Below, in pieces: positions 25,801-33,460 of a DNA stretch of 64,000 bases (position 1 is its first letter; each line of letters begins with the position of its first letter). A program made the translations under genes and the position numbers. Under the pieces are notes generated by a model. It saw only the letters and a program-made list of their open reading frames with translations. It did no database searches and was not told the origin of the DNA. This DNA is from Streptomyces sp. BV286 (GTDB lineage: Bacteria; Actinomycetota; Actinomycetes; Streptomycetales; Streptomycetaceae): assembly GCF_019090165.1 (NCBI RefSeq), contig NZ_JAHRIB010000167.1, forward strand, positions 21,663 to 85,662, read 5' to 3'.

Positions 25801-26050
25801 CGGCCGGGCGGTCATCAAGGCTCACTCGCACGCATCGCGCCCGTCATCGTTCTCCAGCGACGGCGAGTCCAAGACCATCCCGTGGGCCCGCAACGAAGGC
25901 AAATGGGTCGACATCACGTCCGTCTTCGACAGCTCCAAGTGGCGCGGAATCGCACTTGACCCCAACAGCGCGTCGAACACGTTCTACGGCCGCGCCCGCG
26001 GCTTCGGCCAGACCAACCCTCCCAAGCTCCGCGTCACCTACACCACGTAA
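22892..26050 (+). CDS. Tail fibre / receptor-binding minor tail protein
   Basis: 1052 residues. N-terminal coiled coil (VQRFAAMLADYERRLQALERTT) for trimerisation, an Ig-like part, then two stretches of short repeats of the form GAVTAAKIALGAV / AVTAEKIASLAITTDKLAAL (residues ~190-245 and ~410-495), typical of triple beta-helix fibre shafts. Two carbohydrate-binding-like repeats begin NVLPDPSFEGAVT and NVIADPSFEGPLS. The C-terminal 160 residues (TKTYNASWSGSYSSRGGYNSHHGN...) are Ser/Tyr/Gly-rich and likely contact the host. No Shine-Dalgarno is present before ATG; the start sits right behind a promoter element. The largest tail-surface protein, thus the best host-range candidate. Confidence 0.8.
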   Translation: MANFLDTQSDVQRFAAMLADYERRLQALERTTQAGYTSIEGGQSLDIYDEEGVLKGSVGVQPDGGVALVPINTTPPPIPTPPTIASELAGLSIAWDGLWDDSYETPSDFALVQVHVGAAADFVPDLTTQVATIGAVGGGSVTVHIPTYDVVWVRLVAQNTAAVGGGPSTAVQGQARQAVSKDLLDGIINEAKLTEGAVTAAKIALGAVNSTALADGAVLAEKLARNSVTRDALAAGSVTATEIAAGSILAEHLTIVGGSNVLPDPSFEGAVTAALLLGLSYATQDKTRANGSTTSLKVDSRSAAATYRDVPLTLLPVLAGAQLHLATDYYLSADWAGSSLNIQARWEDATGAILGYGVIGSSTPVREGWTRLSGTTTAPAGTTRASVRLQVALVTAGEAWFDNAAVLPVVPGVQIADGAITAPKILAGAVTAEKILALAVTAEKIASLAITTDKLAALAVTTDKLAVNSVTATQIAAGVIDATHIKAGAITADKLALGTDGNVIADPSFEGPLSEQRVAGDPNWSIVSPGNGTPKALQVNAASATAETRSLILAKLPAVPGQKVWLSMDYQAAADWNGVRVALFAQWLDEAGTTLDYSTITPGDGLTAKGAWTTLKGVPATAAPTGTTQVQVTVSSVDATAGAVQYDKVSCRMVMASGVAGARAEISPQGLTLYDDAGDEAVALVTGRPNYLTLATDGVPVATIDQDGGAGFQRLAVADTLTVAGSDLTDYLNAGPRGLQAICIAGNTVTASGSELGYVEMAADIDATRMYRIVFESRANPDVAGGEFQMRLRTGGSAAPTINSTLLHTAVHQMALGNSFTARLEHVAAGSEIGAGTHRLLLTFTNATGPTGQTVDLYSGAGSIGKFYVEDIGPYIARTGQYNSGGGSTTPPVQKYTKTYNASWSGSYSSRGGYNSHHGNSCYQGYYSSTNGTQAALIGFPAALSSDLSGAVISKAQIYLYFDHWHANAGGRAVIKAHSHASRPSSFSSDGESKTIPWARNEGKWVDITSVFDSSKWRGIALDPNSASNTFYGRARGFGQTNPPKLRVTYTT

Positions 26051-26063
26051 GGAAACTCCCATC

Positions 26064-26447
26064 GTGCCCACGCTGCCGCTGCCGCTGACCTCCATGTGCG
26101 CCCTGGCGTGTGACGCGTCTTTACTGCCTCGCGTCCGTATGGCCATTGCTTACATCGCCCAGGAAGTGTTCATGGAGGCCCCCACGACGCTCGGGTACCC
26201 ACTGCGGTGGAACTTGGCCAAGACCGTGCTCAGCCCGACAGACGCCCAGGCTCAATCCATGCTGGTGGGCCTGGTCGTCACACCGCCCATGCGCGCAGCA
26301 ATCGCGGCCACCGGAGTGTCCGATCCTGCCGCTGTGGCTGCTGCGATCACAGACGAACAGCTCCTCGACGGCGTCCGCCACGGGTGGAACTCCATCAGCG
26401 GCGTCAGCCCAAGCACTGTCGCCCAACCGACTCTGACGGAGACGTAA
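26064..26447 (+). CDS. Small tail-associated protein
   Basis: 127 residues from GTG 26064 (AAGGAAACTCCCATC before it), 13 bases after the fibre stop. Mostly helical: RMAIAYIAQEVFMEAPTTLG, TPPMRAAIAATGVSDPAAVAAAITDEQLLDGV. Position after the fibre suggests a fibre assembly or lysis-associated protein. No recognised family; no membrane segment. Confidence 0.6.
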   Translation: MPTLPLPLTSMCALACDASLLPRVRMAIAYIAQEVFMEAPTTLGYPLRWNLAKTVLSPTDAQAQSMLVGLVVTPPMRAAIAATGVSDPAAVAAAITDEQLLDGVRHGWNSISGVSPSTVAQPTLTET

Positions 26448-26471
26448 ACGCTCGCCGTAGTGCAACGTGCC
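26437..26471 (+). promoter_or_regulatory. Late-type (ECF-like) promoter before lysis genes
   Basis: CGGAGACGTAAAC (26437-26449) overlaps the stop codon of the preceding gene; CGTGCC follows at 26466-26471 with 16-base spacing. The next ATG is 98 bases away. Confidence 0.45.
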
Positions 26472-26547
26472 GGACTGCGGGGAGCCGCAGGCCTTCGGGC
26501 CCCGGCTCCCGCGCACCCCTTGACCCCATCCATCACGAGGAGGCGCC

Positions 26548-27054
26548 ATGGACTGGCTCACTTCCCTGGCGCCTATCATCGCCCCCGTATGCGGCGCCCT
26601 CGGCATCGTCACCGGCGCCTTCTTCAGCTACCGGCAGGTCAAGCGCAGAGGCGACACCGACGAGCGTGTCGCCACCCTCAAGGTCAGGGCGGACGCCGAA
26701 GCCACCGAGGGACAGACGTACGTGGAAGCGATGAAGACCGTCACGGCCGGCTTCTCCTCGCTGCTCGACCAGCAGCGAGGCATGCTTGACCAGCAGCGTG
26801 ACTTGTTGGTCCAGGAGCGCACCATGCACGCCCAGACTGTGGAGCGCGTGAACCTTCTGGAGACCGGACAACTGGAGCTGACCCGCGAGGTCCGCCAGCT
26901 CCAGGAGGAGCAACGCCGTGACCGCCGGTGGAAGGTGGCCGCGCTCGACTACATCCGTGACCTGCGCGGCCTGGTGGCGAAGGCGCTCGGCCGCCCGGCG
27001 CCTGAGCCGCCCGAGGAGATCGCAGACGACGTGATCGGCTCCGACCGCCCCTGA
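26548..27054 (+). CDS. Membrane-anchored coiled-coil protein (lysis region)
   Basis: 168 residues. One N-terminal membrane segment (residues ~5-28, SLAPIIAPVCGALGIVTGAFFSY) and a long coiled coil (~35-135) with the internal repeat LLDQQRGMLDQQRDLLVQER. Comparable proteins stand beside actinophage holins; it could be a holin partner or spanin-like link. ACGAGGAGGCGCC precedes the ATG. The C-terminus is acidic and Pro-rich. Confidence 0.65.
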   Translation: MDWLTSLAPIIAPVCGALGIVTGAFFSYRQVKRRGDTDERVATLKVRADAEATEGQTYVEAMKTVTAGFSSLLDQQRGMLDQQRDLLVQERTMHAQTVERVNLLETGQLELTREVRQLQEEQRRDRRWKVAALDYIRDLRGLVAKALGRPAPEPPEEIADDVIGSDRP

Positions 27055-27067
27055 CCGGCCGCCCGCG

Positions 27068-27103
27068 CCCGGGACACAAGCCCCGGCCGGGCGGCATCCT
27101 CCC
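27068..27103 (+). promoter_or_regulatory. Late-type promoter before holin
   Basis: CCCGGGACACAAGC (27068-27081) and CCTCCC (27098-27103) with 16-base spacing. The flanks GGCCGCCCG and CGGGCGGC can pair, so this copy may double as a hairpin terminator. Confidence 0.4.
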
Positions 27104-27135
27104 GTCGTCTTGACCCACTACAGACGGGAAATCCC

Positions 27136-27459
27136 ATGTCCAGCACTCTTCAGCTCGTCGGCACCGGCTCCGCCGTAGGCGGCATCATGCCGCTGATCAC
27201 CGCCGTCGTTCAGCGCCCCGAATGGTCCGCACGCAACAAGAAGATCGTCGCCGCCGTCATGGCGCTGCTCGCCGGTGTCGTCACCGTCGCCGCAGCCGGC
27301 GGACTGGAACAGTTCCAGCACGGCGTTCCGACGCTCAGCGCGATCGGCGCCGTCCTCGCAGTCTCCCAGAGCGCCCATGATCTGATCTGGAAGCCGAGCG
27401 GGCTCGCTCCGGCCATCGAATCCATCACCAGCCCGAACGCAGCCTCAGCAGCCGGATAG
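27136..27459 (+). CDS. Holin
   Basis: 107 residues with three hydrophobic segments: ~10-25 (GSAVGGIMPLITAVV), ~37-55 (KIVAAVMALLAGVVTVAAAGG) and ~68-82 (LSAIGAVLAVSQSAH), as in actinophage holins. It would make the membrane lesion that lets the endolysin (35077-36150) reach the cell wall; unusually the two lie 7.6 kb apart with the early block between them. Confidence 0.7.
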   Translation: MSSTLQLVGTGSAVGGIMPLITAVVQRPEWSARNKKIVAAVMALLAGVVTVAAAGGLEQFQHGVPTLSAIGAVLAVSQSAHDLIWKPSGLAPAIESITSPNAASAAG

Positions 27460-27772
27460 CAGCCGGAGCGGCAGGGTCCTGCGGGGCCGTGCAGGTATCA
27501 TCCGCTTCTAGGTGGCCGCCGTGCCGCCGATCTCACCGTCGCAGGTAGCGACTCCGTGGGTTCTTCGGGTGGTTGTCCTTCTTGGTTACACCCGGAGCGT
27601 TGACCTCGGGGAAACACCAAGACACTGCGCCCCTTGTGGGCCCAGAACGTCGGGGACTGGCCGCTATCCGGGATGATCCGGCCGCGGGGAGATCGGTCGC
27701 AGGGCGGCCACCTTTGCCCGTACCACCTGGTCGGCTCCGGCCGGCCAAGAGAGTCCAGGAGGGCCAGCCGGG
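27460..27772. other. Gene-free 313-base stretch
   Basis: Contains no supported gene. A sequence reading leftward holds CAACGCTCCG (the tail seen in the early leaders) and, after it, a short open stretch with codon bias like a real C-terminus (TKKDNHPKNPRSRYLRR then stop near 27533) but no start codon. TCTTGGT/ACCAAGA flanks can pair. It may be a gene remnant or insertion scar. Confidence 0.35.
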
Positions 27773-28333
27773 ATGGCGGCACCGCAGCAAGATGCGCCCG
27801 AGGGCGACTTCACGCGTCGAAGCCGTTGGACGGAGCCCGACCCCGCGGCCGTCGCCGCCCAGATCGAAGCGTTCAGCACCCTCACCAACCGGCAGTTCGG
27901 CGCAGAGCTGGCCGCCTTCGTCGCAGCGGACGAAGCGGACCGAGACAAGGTCGTTGCGTACGCGATCCGTTCGCCGAAGTTGACCCAGAAGGCTCGGCGG
28001 CTGATCCCGGATCTCGTACGACAGCCGGACAAGTATTTGCTGCCGCTGGCCGAGGAGGCGAACAACGCCCGTATCCGACGTCTGGCTCAATTCAGGGCGA
28101 GAGCGGACCACGAGGCGCAACTCCTGGAGCGGGTGTGGGCTGGGATCGTTGCCCGCCGCGGCCATCTGCTGCCGGAGCCGCGCCCGCGTAGCCGCGCGCG
28201 GCGCCGTCTGGCCGACGAGTACCCGGAACGCTTCCTGGAGCTGGTGCGCGAGGAAGAGGTCGCGGACCAAGAGCGCGCCGAGGAGCGGCGCAGAGAACGC
28301 GACGCCGAACAGGCGGCTTCGGCCAAGCCGTAG
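27773..28333 (+). CDS. Hypothetical helical, charged protein
   Basis: 186 residues with AGGAGG nine bases before ATG. The protein is all-helical and Arg/Glu-rich (IEAFSTLTNRQFGAELAAFV, SPKLTQKARRLIPDLVRQPDKYL, C-terminal coiled coil EEEVADQERAEERRRERDAE). It converges with the Erf gene 18 bases downstream. A DNA-binding or structural accessory role is possible; no family recognised. A long antisense frame over the same bases has weaker coding features and was not annotated. Confidence 0.6.
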   Translation: MAAPQQDAPEGDFTRRSRWTEPDPAAVAAQIEAFSTLTNRQFGAELAAFVAADEADRDKVVAYAIRSPKLTQKARRLIPDLVRQPDKYLLPLAEEANNARIRRLAQFRARADHEAQLLERVWAGIVARRGHLLPEPRPRSRARRRLADEYPERFLELVREEEVADQERAEERRRERDAEQAASAKP

Positions 28334-28351
28334 GGGGGTCGGCACAGCACG

Positions 28352-29917
28352 TCAGGAGACGCCGACTCCGAGCACATCCTTGAGGAACTTGTTGATGTCG
28401 CGCGCGGGTACGCGGTTACCGAACTTCGCGTACGCCTCCGCCGCGGACGGCATCCCCCGCTCGATGAACGCTGCGACGACCTTCGGCCGGTGCGAGGCGA
28501 TGAGATCCATGAGGCGGCTGCCGCCCGCAACGTCATCGATGCTGCTGCCGCCTTCGGGGAGGAGGTCGGCCACGTACTCCAAGGTGTCCATCCCGAGCAT
28601 CTGCGCCTGCAACTCAGCTTCGGCGCGCAGGTTCGCCTGCGCGCGTTCCTCAGCTCTCATGCCAGCGGTGTGCGGTGCGAGCCGAAGGGGCGGCAGGGCG
28701 GGCGCTTCCTCTGTCGGCTGCGGGGGTGCCTGAGGCGGCTCAGGGATCGGAGTGGGTTCGGGCCAAGCCGCGGGCGTGGGCGACGGCGTGGGCGGGGATG
28801 TGGGCGGCTGAGATGGCGTTGCCGAGGTCGTGAGGGCCATGGTGATCGCGCTGTTGGCGTCGACCTCCCCCCACGGGTCCGTGCGGATGGTGGTCTGCAC
28901 GAGTGCCACGGTTCCGTACTGCTGGCGCATGTCCAGGAGCGACTGCCAGCAGTTCGCCGGGTCGGCCATGGCCGCAGCGAATGCACTCTCAACCTCGGCC
29001 GAGTCGGGCAGTGCGGGCGGCTGCCACTGTGGTGCGGGCTGCGCGGGTGCTGCCGGAGGCGTCGGGGCCGAGGGGGCGGGGGGCGTGGGAGCCGGCCGCT
29101 GTGGGGCCTGCGCGGGCGCGGACTGGCCCGGCGTGGTCTGCGACCACTCGTCGTCATACGGGTCCGGCGGGTCGGGGAACTCGGCGGACATCTGCCGGCG
29201 CGCGGCTTCCTTGTCCTCGGCCTGCTGCCGCGCGCGGGCGGTCTGCTCGGCGTGTAGCTTGGCGCCCTGCGCGTCGACCACTTGGAAGAAGGTGTGGCCG
29301 GACCGATCGGGCATGTGCAGGTTGTCGACGCCCGCAGCCTGGGCCCGGTTCAGGAGTCCGCGCAATGCCTGCTCGCTGTACCAGACTTCCTTCTTTTTGA
29401 TCTGCTCGATGTACCAGTCAAGCGGGTTCCCCTGCTTCGCGGGCCGGTCGGTCGGGCTTCCGGAAGCCACCAGGTGGTCGTTGTCGCCGTCGTCGGCGCC
29501 GTCGGCGATCTCGAACGCCTGCAAGTAGGCGTACTTCTTCGCCGCGGTCATGGCCTTGTTGCTGGCCTTGTCCGACAGGTCCTGGGCCTCGCCGACGACG
29601 ACGATGGGAGGTTCGATTTCGTCGCCGAGCGGGCCGCGGATGCGGTAGCGGACGGTCAAGATGGCCACGTTCGTCCGCTCGCCGCGCACGAAGTGCTTCT
29701 GGTCCGTGACTTCGGGCAGCATGCGCAAGCCGTACTTGGCCATCGGGCCGCGCACGGCCGCCACGATGTCCTCGTTGGCGCGGAACTCGTAGTTCTGGTG
29801 AATGTTCCGGCCGTTCTTGCCGACAGGACCGATCTCCTGCATGACTTTGATCATGGCCTGATCGACGGTGAGATTCTTCTCGGTGGCGGCTTCGGCCACT
29901 GTGGTCGTGTCGGCCAT
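28352..29917 (-). CDS. Erf-family single-strand annealing recombinase
   Basis: 521 residues. Residues ~15-155 are the ERF domain: LTVDQAMIKVMQEIGPVGKNGRN, EDIVAAVRGPMAKYGLRMLPEV and VGEAQDLSDKASNKAMTAAKKYAYLQAFEI (the conserved K-A-x-T-A-x-K-Y-A box). A Pro/Ala-rich linker (~250-310 and ~355-410) separates it from small helical modules, including a C-terminal ~60 residues. Erf proteins anneal complementary strands for phage DNA circularisation and recombination. Transcribed leftward from its own leader with the conserved hairpin (29956-29980). Confidence 0.8.
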   Translation of the reverse strand: MADTTTVAEAATEKNLTVDQAMIKVMQEIGPVGKNGRNIHQNYEFRANEDIVAAVRGPMAKYGLRMLPEVTDQKHFVRGERTNVAILTVRYRIRGPLGDEIEPPIVVVGEAQDLSDKASNKAMTAAKKYAYLQAFEIADGADDGDNDHLVASGSPTDRPAKQGNPLDWYIEQIKKKEVWYSEQALRGLLNRAQAAGVDNLHMPDRSGHTFFQVVDAQGAKLHAEQTARARQQAEDKEAARRQMSAEFPDPPDPYDDEWSQTTPGQSAPAQAPQRPAPTPPAPSAPTPPAAPAQPAPQWQPPALPDSAEVESAFAAAMADPANCWQSLLDMRQQYGTVALVQTTIRTDPWGEVDANSAITMALTTSATPSQPPTSPPTPSPTPAAWPEPTPIPEPPQAPPQPTEEAPALPPLRLAPHTAGMRAEERAQANLRAEAELQAQMLGMDTLEYVADLLPEGGSSIDDVAGGSRLMDLIASHRPKVVAAFIERGMPSAAEAYAKFGNRVPARDINKFLKDVLGVGVS

Positions 29918-29955
29918 GGGTAGACCGTCCTCCTGGTGACTTTTGGAGCGTTGGT

Positions 29956-29980
29956 GCCCGCGGCTCGCTCGTGCCGGGGC
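29956..29980 (-). ncRNA. Early leader hairpin, copy 1 (Erf gene)
   Basis: Read leftward, CCCCGGC / GCCGCGGG with a one-base bulge enclose the loop ACGAGCGA, followed by CACCAACGCTCC. The stem differs from the other copies but still pairs. A second hairpin (GAGAGG/CCTCTC, ~29994-30015) lies upstream. Confidence 0.6.
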
Positions 29981-30013
29981 ATGATGCGCCGTCGAGAGGC
30001 TTTAGATCCCTCT

Positions 30014-30032
30014 CGGGCGCGGTGTACAGTTT
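30014..30032 (+). promoter_or_regulatory. GGTGTACAGTTT promoter/operator box, reversed copy
   Basis: CGGGCGCGGTGTACAGTTT reads rightward here, opposite to the Erf leader it precedes. TGTACA is palindromic, so the site may act as an operator in both directions or serve a short rightward transcript. Downstream on the plus strand AGAGGAG precedes ATG 30070 of a 17-codon frame, too short to call a gene. Confidence 0.45.
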
Positions 30033-30074
30033 AACATGTTGGCCTTGGGTTGGGCAGAGGAGCTACCCCATGGA

Positions 30075-30115
30075 AACGACAACGGCAGGCACCCGTGAAC
30101 AGGGCGCCCGCCGTT
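30075..30115 (-). terminator. Hairpin terminator after DnaC-like gene
   Basis: CAACGGCAGGCACCC pairs with GGGCGCCCGCCGTTG across a seven-base loop. The two imperfect positions are A-C on the plus strand but U-G wobble when transcribed leftward, pointing to service of the leftward replication operon. Confidence 0.55.
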
Positions 30116-30216
30116 GGCAGTAGTGGAGTCAGCCGGCCTCGACAGGCTCCCGCTCGTCGGCCCTCTCCTCGCTCTTCGCCATCAAGTAGGTCTCGTGGCG
30201 TCAGAAAGGCTGACTT

Positions 30217-31023
30217 CTACCACCTTTGCGGCTTACGTGCGTCCGCGCTCTCATACTTCAGCGGCATGGCACCGCCACCGATGCGAGACGCCAGCCGCTC
30301 GCCGAGGACCGTCTCAACCTGGTCGAAGTTGAGGTTTGTCGTGAAGATCGTTCCCCGCCCGGAGTTGCGCCGCGCCGTGATCAGGGTGTTGGTGACCGTC
30401 CGTACGTGGTTCGTGGCGTACTCGTCCATCTCCTCGCAGAGGTCGTCCAGAATCAGCACATCGCAGCGCTCGTAGTACTCCACGACCTTTATGGGCGTGA
30501 GGTTGCCGGGTGCGCTGTCTGGTCGAAGCCACCGTAGGTATTTCGCATGGGATGCGAACCGCGCCATGAGGCCACGCTCGACGGCGTAGGCGCCGGCCGC
30601 CGCGGCGGCGGCCGTCTTCTTGGACCCGGTGGCCCCGTGCAGGATCAGGTGCTGCACGCTGGGCTGAATGATCTCCCGTTCCCCTGCGGGGAGCCTCATC
30701 TGCGCCCGGTTGTGCGTGCGAGCGGCGACGATCTGATCCACGTACGAACGCAGGTGCTCGGGGAACTGGTCCTCGTGCAGCTTCGATATGTTGAAGCGCT
30801 CGTAATCGTGATGCCCGGCAAGACGAAGCGAATTCACCCACGCCTGAGCATTCACTTCGCGCTGGTACTCATCCGTATCGTCTGGACGGTCGGAGGTGAG
30901 TGCGGCGTTGGCCGGATCAATGCCTCGCCGTCGCAAGATGCTTGCGACGGCCGCCATTGCGTCACCGGCCAGTACAGGCTCCCTCTTCTGGGGGGCTGCG
31001 GGGGCGGGCACGGTGAGCGACAT
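30217..31023 (-). CDS. DnaC/IstB-like helicase loader ATPase
   Basis: 268 residues. Walker A at 130-137 (GATGSKKT), Walker B VLILDDLCEE (~189-197), sensor I-like GTIFTTNLNFDQ and a terminal Arg finger region LGERLASRIGGGAMPLKYES. This is the DnaC/phage P-type AAA+ family that loads the replicative helicase. Start 31023 is preferred because GAGGAGGACC lies before it; an ATG at 31080 would overlap the upstream gene. It is the last gene of the leftward replication operon and pairs with the DnaD/O-like protein encoded before it. Confidence 0.8.
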   Translation of the reverse strand: MSLTVPAPAAPQKREPVLAGDAMAAVASILRRRGIDPANAALTSDRPDDTDEYQREVNAQAWVNSLRLAGHHDYERFNISKLHEDQFPEHLRSYVDQIVAARTHNRAQMRLPAGEREIIQPSVQHLILHGATGSKKTAAAAAAGAYAVERGLMARFASHAKYLRWLRPDSAPGNLTPIKVVEYYERCDVLILDDLCEEMDEYATNHVRTVTNTLITARRNSGRGTIFTTNLNFDQVETVLGERLASRIGGGAMPLKYESADARKPQRW

Positions 31024-31054
31024 GTCGTCGGTCCTCCTCTCGTCGGCGGGCTGA

Positions 31055-32029
31055 TCAGGCTGTGTCACGGGACCGGACACCGAACGCGCTCAGGTCTGGT
31101 GCGGCCGATGTTGCCGGGGCCTGCTCGGTCTGCTGCTGCTTCCACTGGTCGTTCGTGAACAGCGGGGCCCTGCCGCCACGACCGGGCTTCCGGACACCCG
31201 TGACGTCCCGTAGGGCCCTGTCGAACTCCCGCTTCGCGGGCGACCACTCGCGGGTCTTGAGCAGCGCGCTCCAGACCACCTCTTTCGTGTAACCCGCCTC
31301 CAGGGCTTCTTTGATCTTGGTGCGTAGGTTCAGGAAGTAGCCGGACTTCTGTCTGGCCGAGCCCATCAGGGGGCCCATCTCGTTCTGGTCGACCAGCAGC
31401 GCAGCCTTCTTCCACCAGGCGTCAGCGCCTTGCTGGGCCTCTTTTTCGAGAGCAATCTGCTCGGGCGTCTTCTCCGCCGCGGGCTTCGCCTTCCCGGTGG
31501 CCTTCTTCTTGGCGGGACCGCTCTTCGAGGCTGCGGTCTTGGCAGGTGTCGGGGGCGTTTGGACGGCGGCCGCCGCTGTCAACGCCTTCCGGGGACGGCC
31601 GGGCTTCCGGGTGCCTTGAGCGGCCAGCGCGGTGCGACGCTGGCTGTGGTAGTCGCTGATGTTCGTGATGCCCTTGTACCCGGGCGGCGGCGTCTGGTGA
31701 ATGATGTAGAGGACGCCCTTCGCACCGTTGGGGCGCGTCATGTCCTCGCGGTCGATCGCGTCGGCGGCGTCGAGCTGGTCCAGGTACTTGTCCACGGACT
31801 GCTCGCGGTTGAAGCCCAGGATGCCCGCGATGGTTTTGCGGGACGGCCAGCATTCATCGTCGCCGCGCTCGACATTCACGTGCATCGCCAGGACGTTGTA
31901 CACAGCCTTCGCCTGCGGATCGAGCTCCTGGTGAAGGGTGACCCAGTCGGGAACCAGCGTGAGCGGCGCCTTGCGGCCCCGTACGGCCCTGCTCTGCTCT
32001 TCGGCCTCTTCGAGGTCGCGGGCGCTCAT
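31055..32029 (-). CDS. Replication protein with N-terminal winged helix (DnaD/gpO-like)
   Basis: 324 residues. Residues ~20-110 form a winged helix (LTLVPDWVTLHQELDPQAKAVYNVLAMHVN...CWPSRKTIAGILGFNREQSVDKYLDQL). A Lys/Ala/Pro-rich linker (~140-205) leads to a C-terminal helical domain (YFLNLRTKIKEALEAGYTKEVVWSALLKTREW). Such proteins recognise the phage origin and recruit the loader encoded next. ATG 32029 overlaps the stop of the previous gene (ATGA) and has GGGGGAAG before it. A lambda-like origin may be hidden in the linker region; no iterons were obvious there. Confidence 0.7.
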   Translation of the reverse strand: MSARDLEEAEEQSRAVRGRKAPLTLVPDWVTLHQELDPQAKAVYNVLAMHVNVERGDDECWPSRKTIAGILGFNREQSVDKYLDQLDAADAIDREDMTRPNGAKGVLYIIHQTPPPGYKGITNISDYHSQRRTALAAQGTRKPGRPRKALTAAAAVQTPPTPAKTAASKSGPAKKKATGKAKPAAEKTPEQIALEKEAQQGADAWWKKAALLVDQNEMGPLMGSARQKSGYFLNLRTKIKEALEAGYTKEVVWSALLKTREWSPAKREFDRALRDVTGVRKPGRGGRAPLFTNDQWKQQQTEQAPATSAAPDLSAFGVRSRDTA

Positions 32030-32370
32030 TCGTCTTCCCCCTGGAAGCCGAGGGCGAGCCGGTAAACGGTGTACCGGCTGTCCTGACGGCGGATGCGGCG
32101 CGGTAGGACGGTGCGCTCCAGCAGTCCCACCTTCACCAACTGGGCGGCAGCGATGCGCGCCTGGTGGTGGGTGAGGCTCCCGGACTCGGCGAGCGTCGTG
32201 CACGACTGCCAGTCGTGATGGTCGATGTCGGTGCGCCGCAGGTGCTGCGCGAGCAGGAACAAGGTGGCGGGCGCGATGCGGTAGGCGCGCTCAACGGCTG
32301 GCGTGTCGGGCCCGTGTACCAGGTCGGTGGCCCGGTCGAGCAGACTCAGGCGCAGGAAGTCGGAGATCAC
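32026..32370 (-). CDS. Winged-helix DNA-binding protein
   Basis: 114 residues. RIAPATLFLLAQHLRRTDIDHHDWQSCTTLAESGSLTHHQARIAAAQLVKVGLLERTVLPRR is a MarR/DnaD-like winged helix with wing RIRRQDSRYTVYRL. It begins at GTG 32370 and is coupled to the replication protein gene. Likely a regulator or replication accessory protein. A small hairpin CCGCCC/GGGCGG (32401-32416) separates it from whiB. Confidence 0.65.
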   Translation of the reverse strand: MISDFLRLSLLDRATDLVHGPDTPAVERAYRIAPATLFLLAQHLRRTDIDHHDWQSCTTLAESGSLTHHQARIAAAQLVKVGLLERTVLPRRIRRQDSRYTVYRLALGFQGEDE

Positions 32371-32439
32371 AAGGGTTCCTAGGTGCAGGTGCCCAAGCCC
32401 CCGCCCATGTGGGCGGAGGCCGGCAGTCGAGCCGAGAGG

Positions 32440-32718
32440 TCAGGCGGCCTTCGCCGGGTAGAGGGCGCGCCGGGCGCGGCCCCGCTTCTCGCGGCGTATC
32501 GCGTCGCGCCGCTCGGCTTCGCTGAGCCCTCCCCAGACCCCGTAGGGGGACCGAGTGGCGGGAGCGAGAGCCAGTTCGCGGCATTCGGCGAGGAAGGCGC
32601 AGTCCTCACAGATGCTCTTGGCCGTCTTCACAGCATGGGTGTTCTGCGGCTCGGGGAACATCAGCTCGGGGTCAACGCGCGCGCATGGCGAGTGCTTCAT
32701 AAACGTCGGGGTGCTCAT
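32440..32718 (-). CDS. WhiB-family iron-sulfur regulator
   Basis: 92 residues with the four WhiB cysteines Cys12, Cys37, Cys40 and Cys46 (ICEDCAFLAEC) that bind a 4Fe-4S cluster, the GVWGG turn at 60-64 and an Arg/Lys-rich tail (RDAIRREKRGRARRAL). WhiB proteins bind region 4 of the primary sigma factor; phage members such as TM4 WhiB repress host whiB2 and give superinfection exclusion. Here it could redirect host RNA polymerase early in infection. ATG overlaps the preceding stop, with GGAGGCGGGCGA upstream. Confidence 0.85.
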   Translation of the reverse strand: MSTPTFMKHSPCARVDPELMFPEPQNTHAVKTAKSICEDCAFLAECRELALAPATRSPYGVWGGLSEAERRDAIRREKRGRARRALYPAKAA

Positions 32719-33281
32719 TCGCCCGCCTCCAGCATCGGCAGGGAGAAGGTGGCGGCCGTCAGGCGTGGCAGATTCTCCAGCGAGGCGTCCACGAAGCCGA
32801 GCCGGTCGTCCAGGGCGTCGGTCCCGGCGGTGCTCCACGAGGGGCTGACGGTGTTGCTCAGGCCGCCCGGGTCGTAGCTGATGCCCTCCACGATCTCGCC
32901 CGTCACCGAGTCGATGACCTTGCCGTTCCTGAAGACCAGACGAGCGAGAAGCGCCGTCTGGAAGGCGGGGCGGATGACGTACTCGGTCTCGCCCTGCTCG
33001 TCGGCGTAGTCGAGCAGCGCCTTCGGGTCGTCGATGACGAACTTCGGCTTCTTGATCTGGCGGGTGAAGGTGCCCAGAGGCATGGTGCCGCCCTCGGGAA
33101 GCGGCAGTTCCGCCGCGGTGCTGCGCGTGCCCTTGGCGGATCGGATGTGTGCGGCGTTGGCTTCGATCACCGGCTCGCAGATTTTGGCGACCCGACTCTG
33201 TACGCGGTAGGCCACCGCGGCCCTCAACGCCAAGTCGCTGGCGTTCACGGCGTCGTCAGGAGCGTTGTCCTTCTCGGGCAT
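32715..33281 (-). CDS. Hypothetical early protein, first gene of replication operon
   Basis: 188 residues. VNASDLALRAAVAYRVQSRVAKICEPVIEANAAHIRSA is a long helix; a strand-rich middle follows (TMPLGTFTRQIKKPKFVIDDPKALLDYADE; AFQTALLARLVFRNGKVIDSVTGEIVEGISYDPG). This helix-then-strand layout is reminiscent of Gam-like nuclease inhibitors, but similarity is too weak to assign. It is the first gene after the leader hairpin and promoter near 33.4 kb and is coupled to whiB by a four-base overlap. Confidence 0.6.
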   Translation of the reverse strand: MPEKDNAPDDAVNASDLALRAAVAYRVQSRVAKICEPVIEANAAHIRSAKGTRSTAAELPLPEGGTMPLGTFTRQIKKPKFVIDDPKALLDYADEQGETEYVIRPAFQTALLARLVFRNGKVIDSVTGEIVEGISYDPGGLSNTVSPSWSTAGTDALDDRLGFVDASLENLPRLTAATFSLPMLEAGE

Positions 33282-33408
33282 CGCTGGGACCTCTCTTGGT
33301 TCTGCCGGTCGTGAGGACGACTGGCTTCGGAGCGTTGAAGGTCTGCTGCTGGTGGCCTTCCGCCGTGATGGACGGAGTGAAGCCGGAATTCGTTACACCA
33401 GACCGGGG

Positions 33409-33432
33409 GTGACTGCTCGCTCGTGCGGCCAC
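33409..33432 (-). ncRNA. Early leader hairpin, copy 2 (replication operon)
   Basis: Read leftward: GTGGC, C, GC, loop ACGAGCGA, GC, A, GTCAC. Five plus two pairs with one C-A mismatch and one G-U pair, sharing almost no stem sequence with the other copies. The CAACGCTCCGAAG tail lies about 80 bases further downstream, separated by an insertion. Confidence 0.55.
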
Positions 33433-33437
33433 AAAGT

Positions 33438-33460
33438 CAAACTGTACACCGTGTCCGTGC
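33438..33460 (-). promoter_or_regulatory. Early promoter box (replication operon)
   Basis: Leftward CACGGACACGGTGTACAGTTT. A TACAGT -10-like hexamer ends seven bases before the leader hairpin. No -35 hexamer stands at 17 bases. Confidence 0.55.

Noticed and set aside
27533..28345. 270-codon minus-strand frame over the 27773-28333 gene
   Set aside because: Start lacks a ribosome binding site and composition is shadow-like. Only the final ~17 codons look gene-like, and I recorded them as a possible remnant.
30070..30123. 17-codon frame behind AGAGGAG
   Set aside because: Overlaps a terminator hairpin and has no independent support as a gene.
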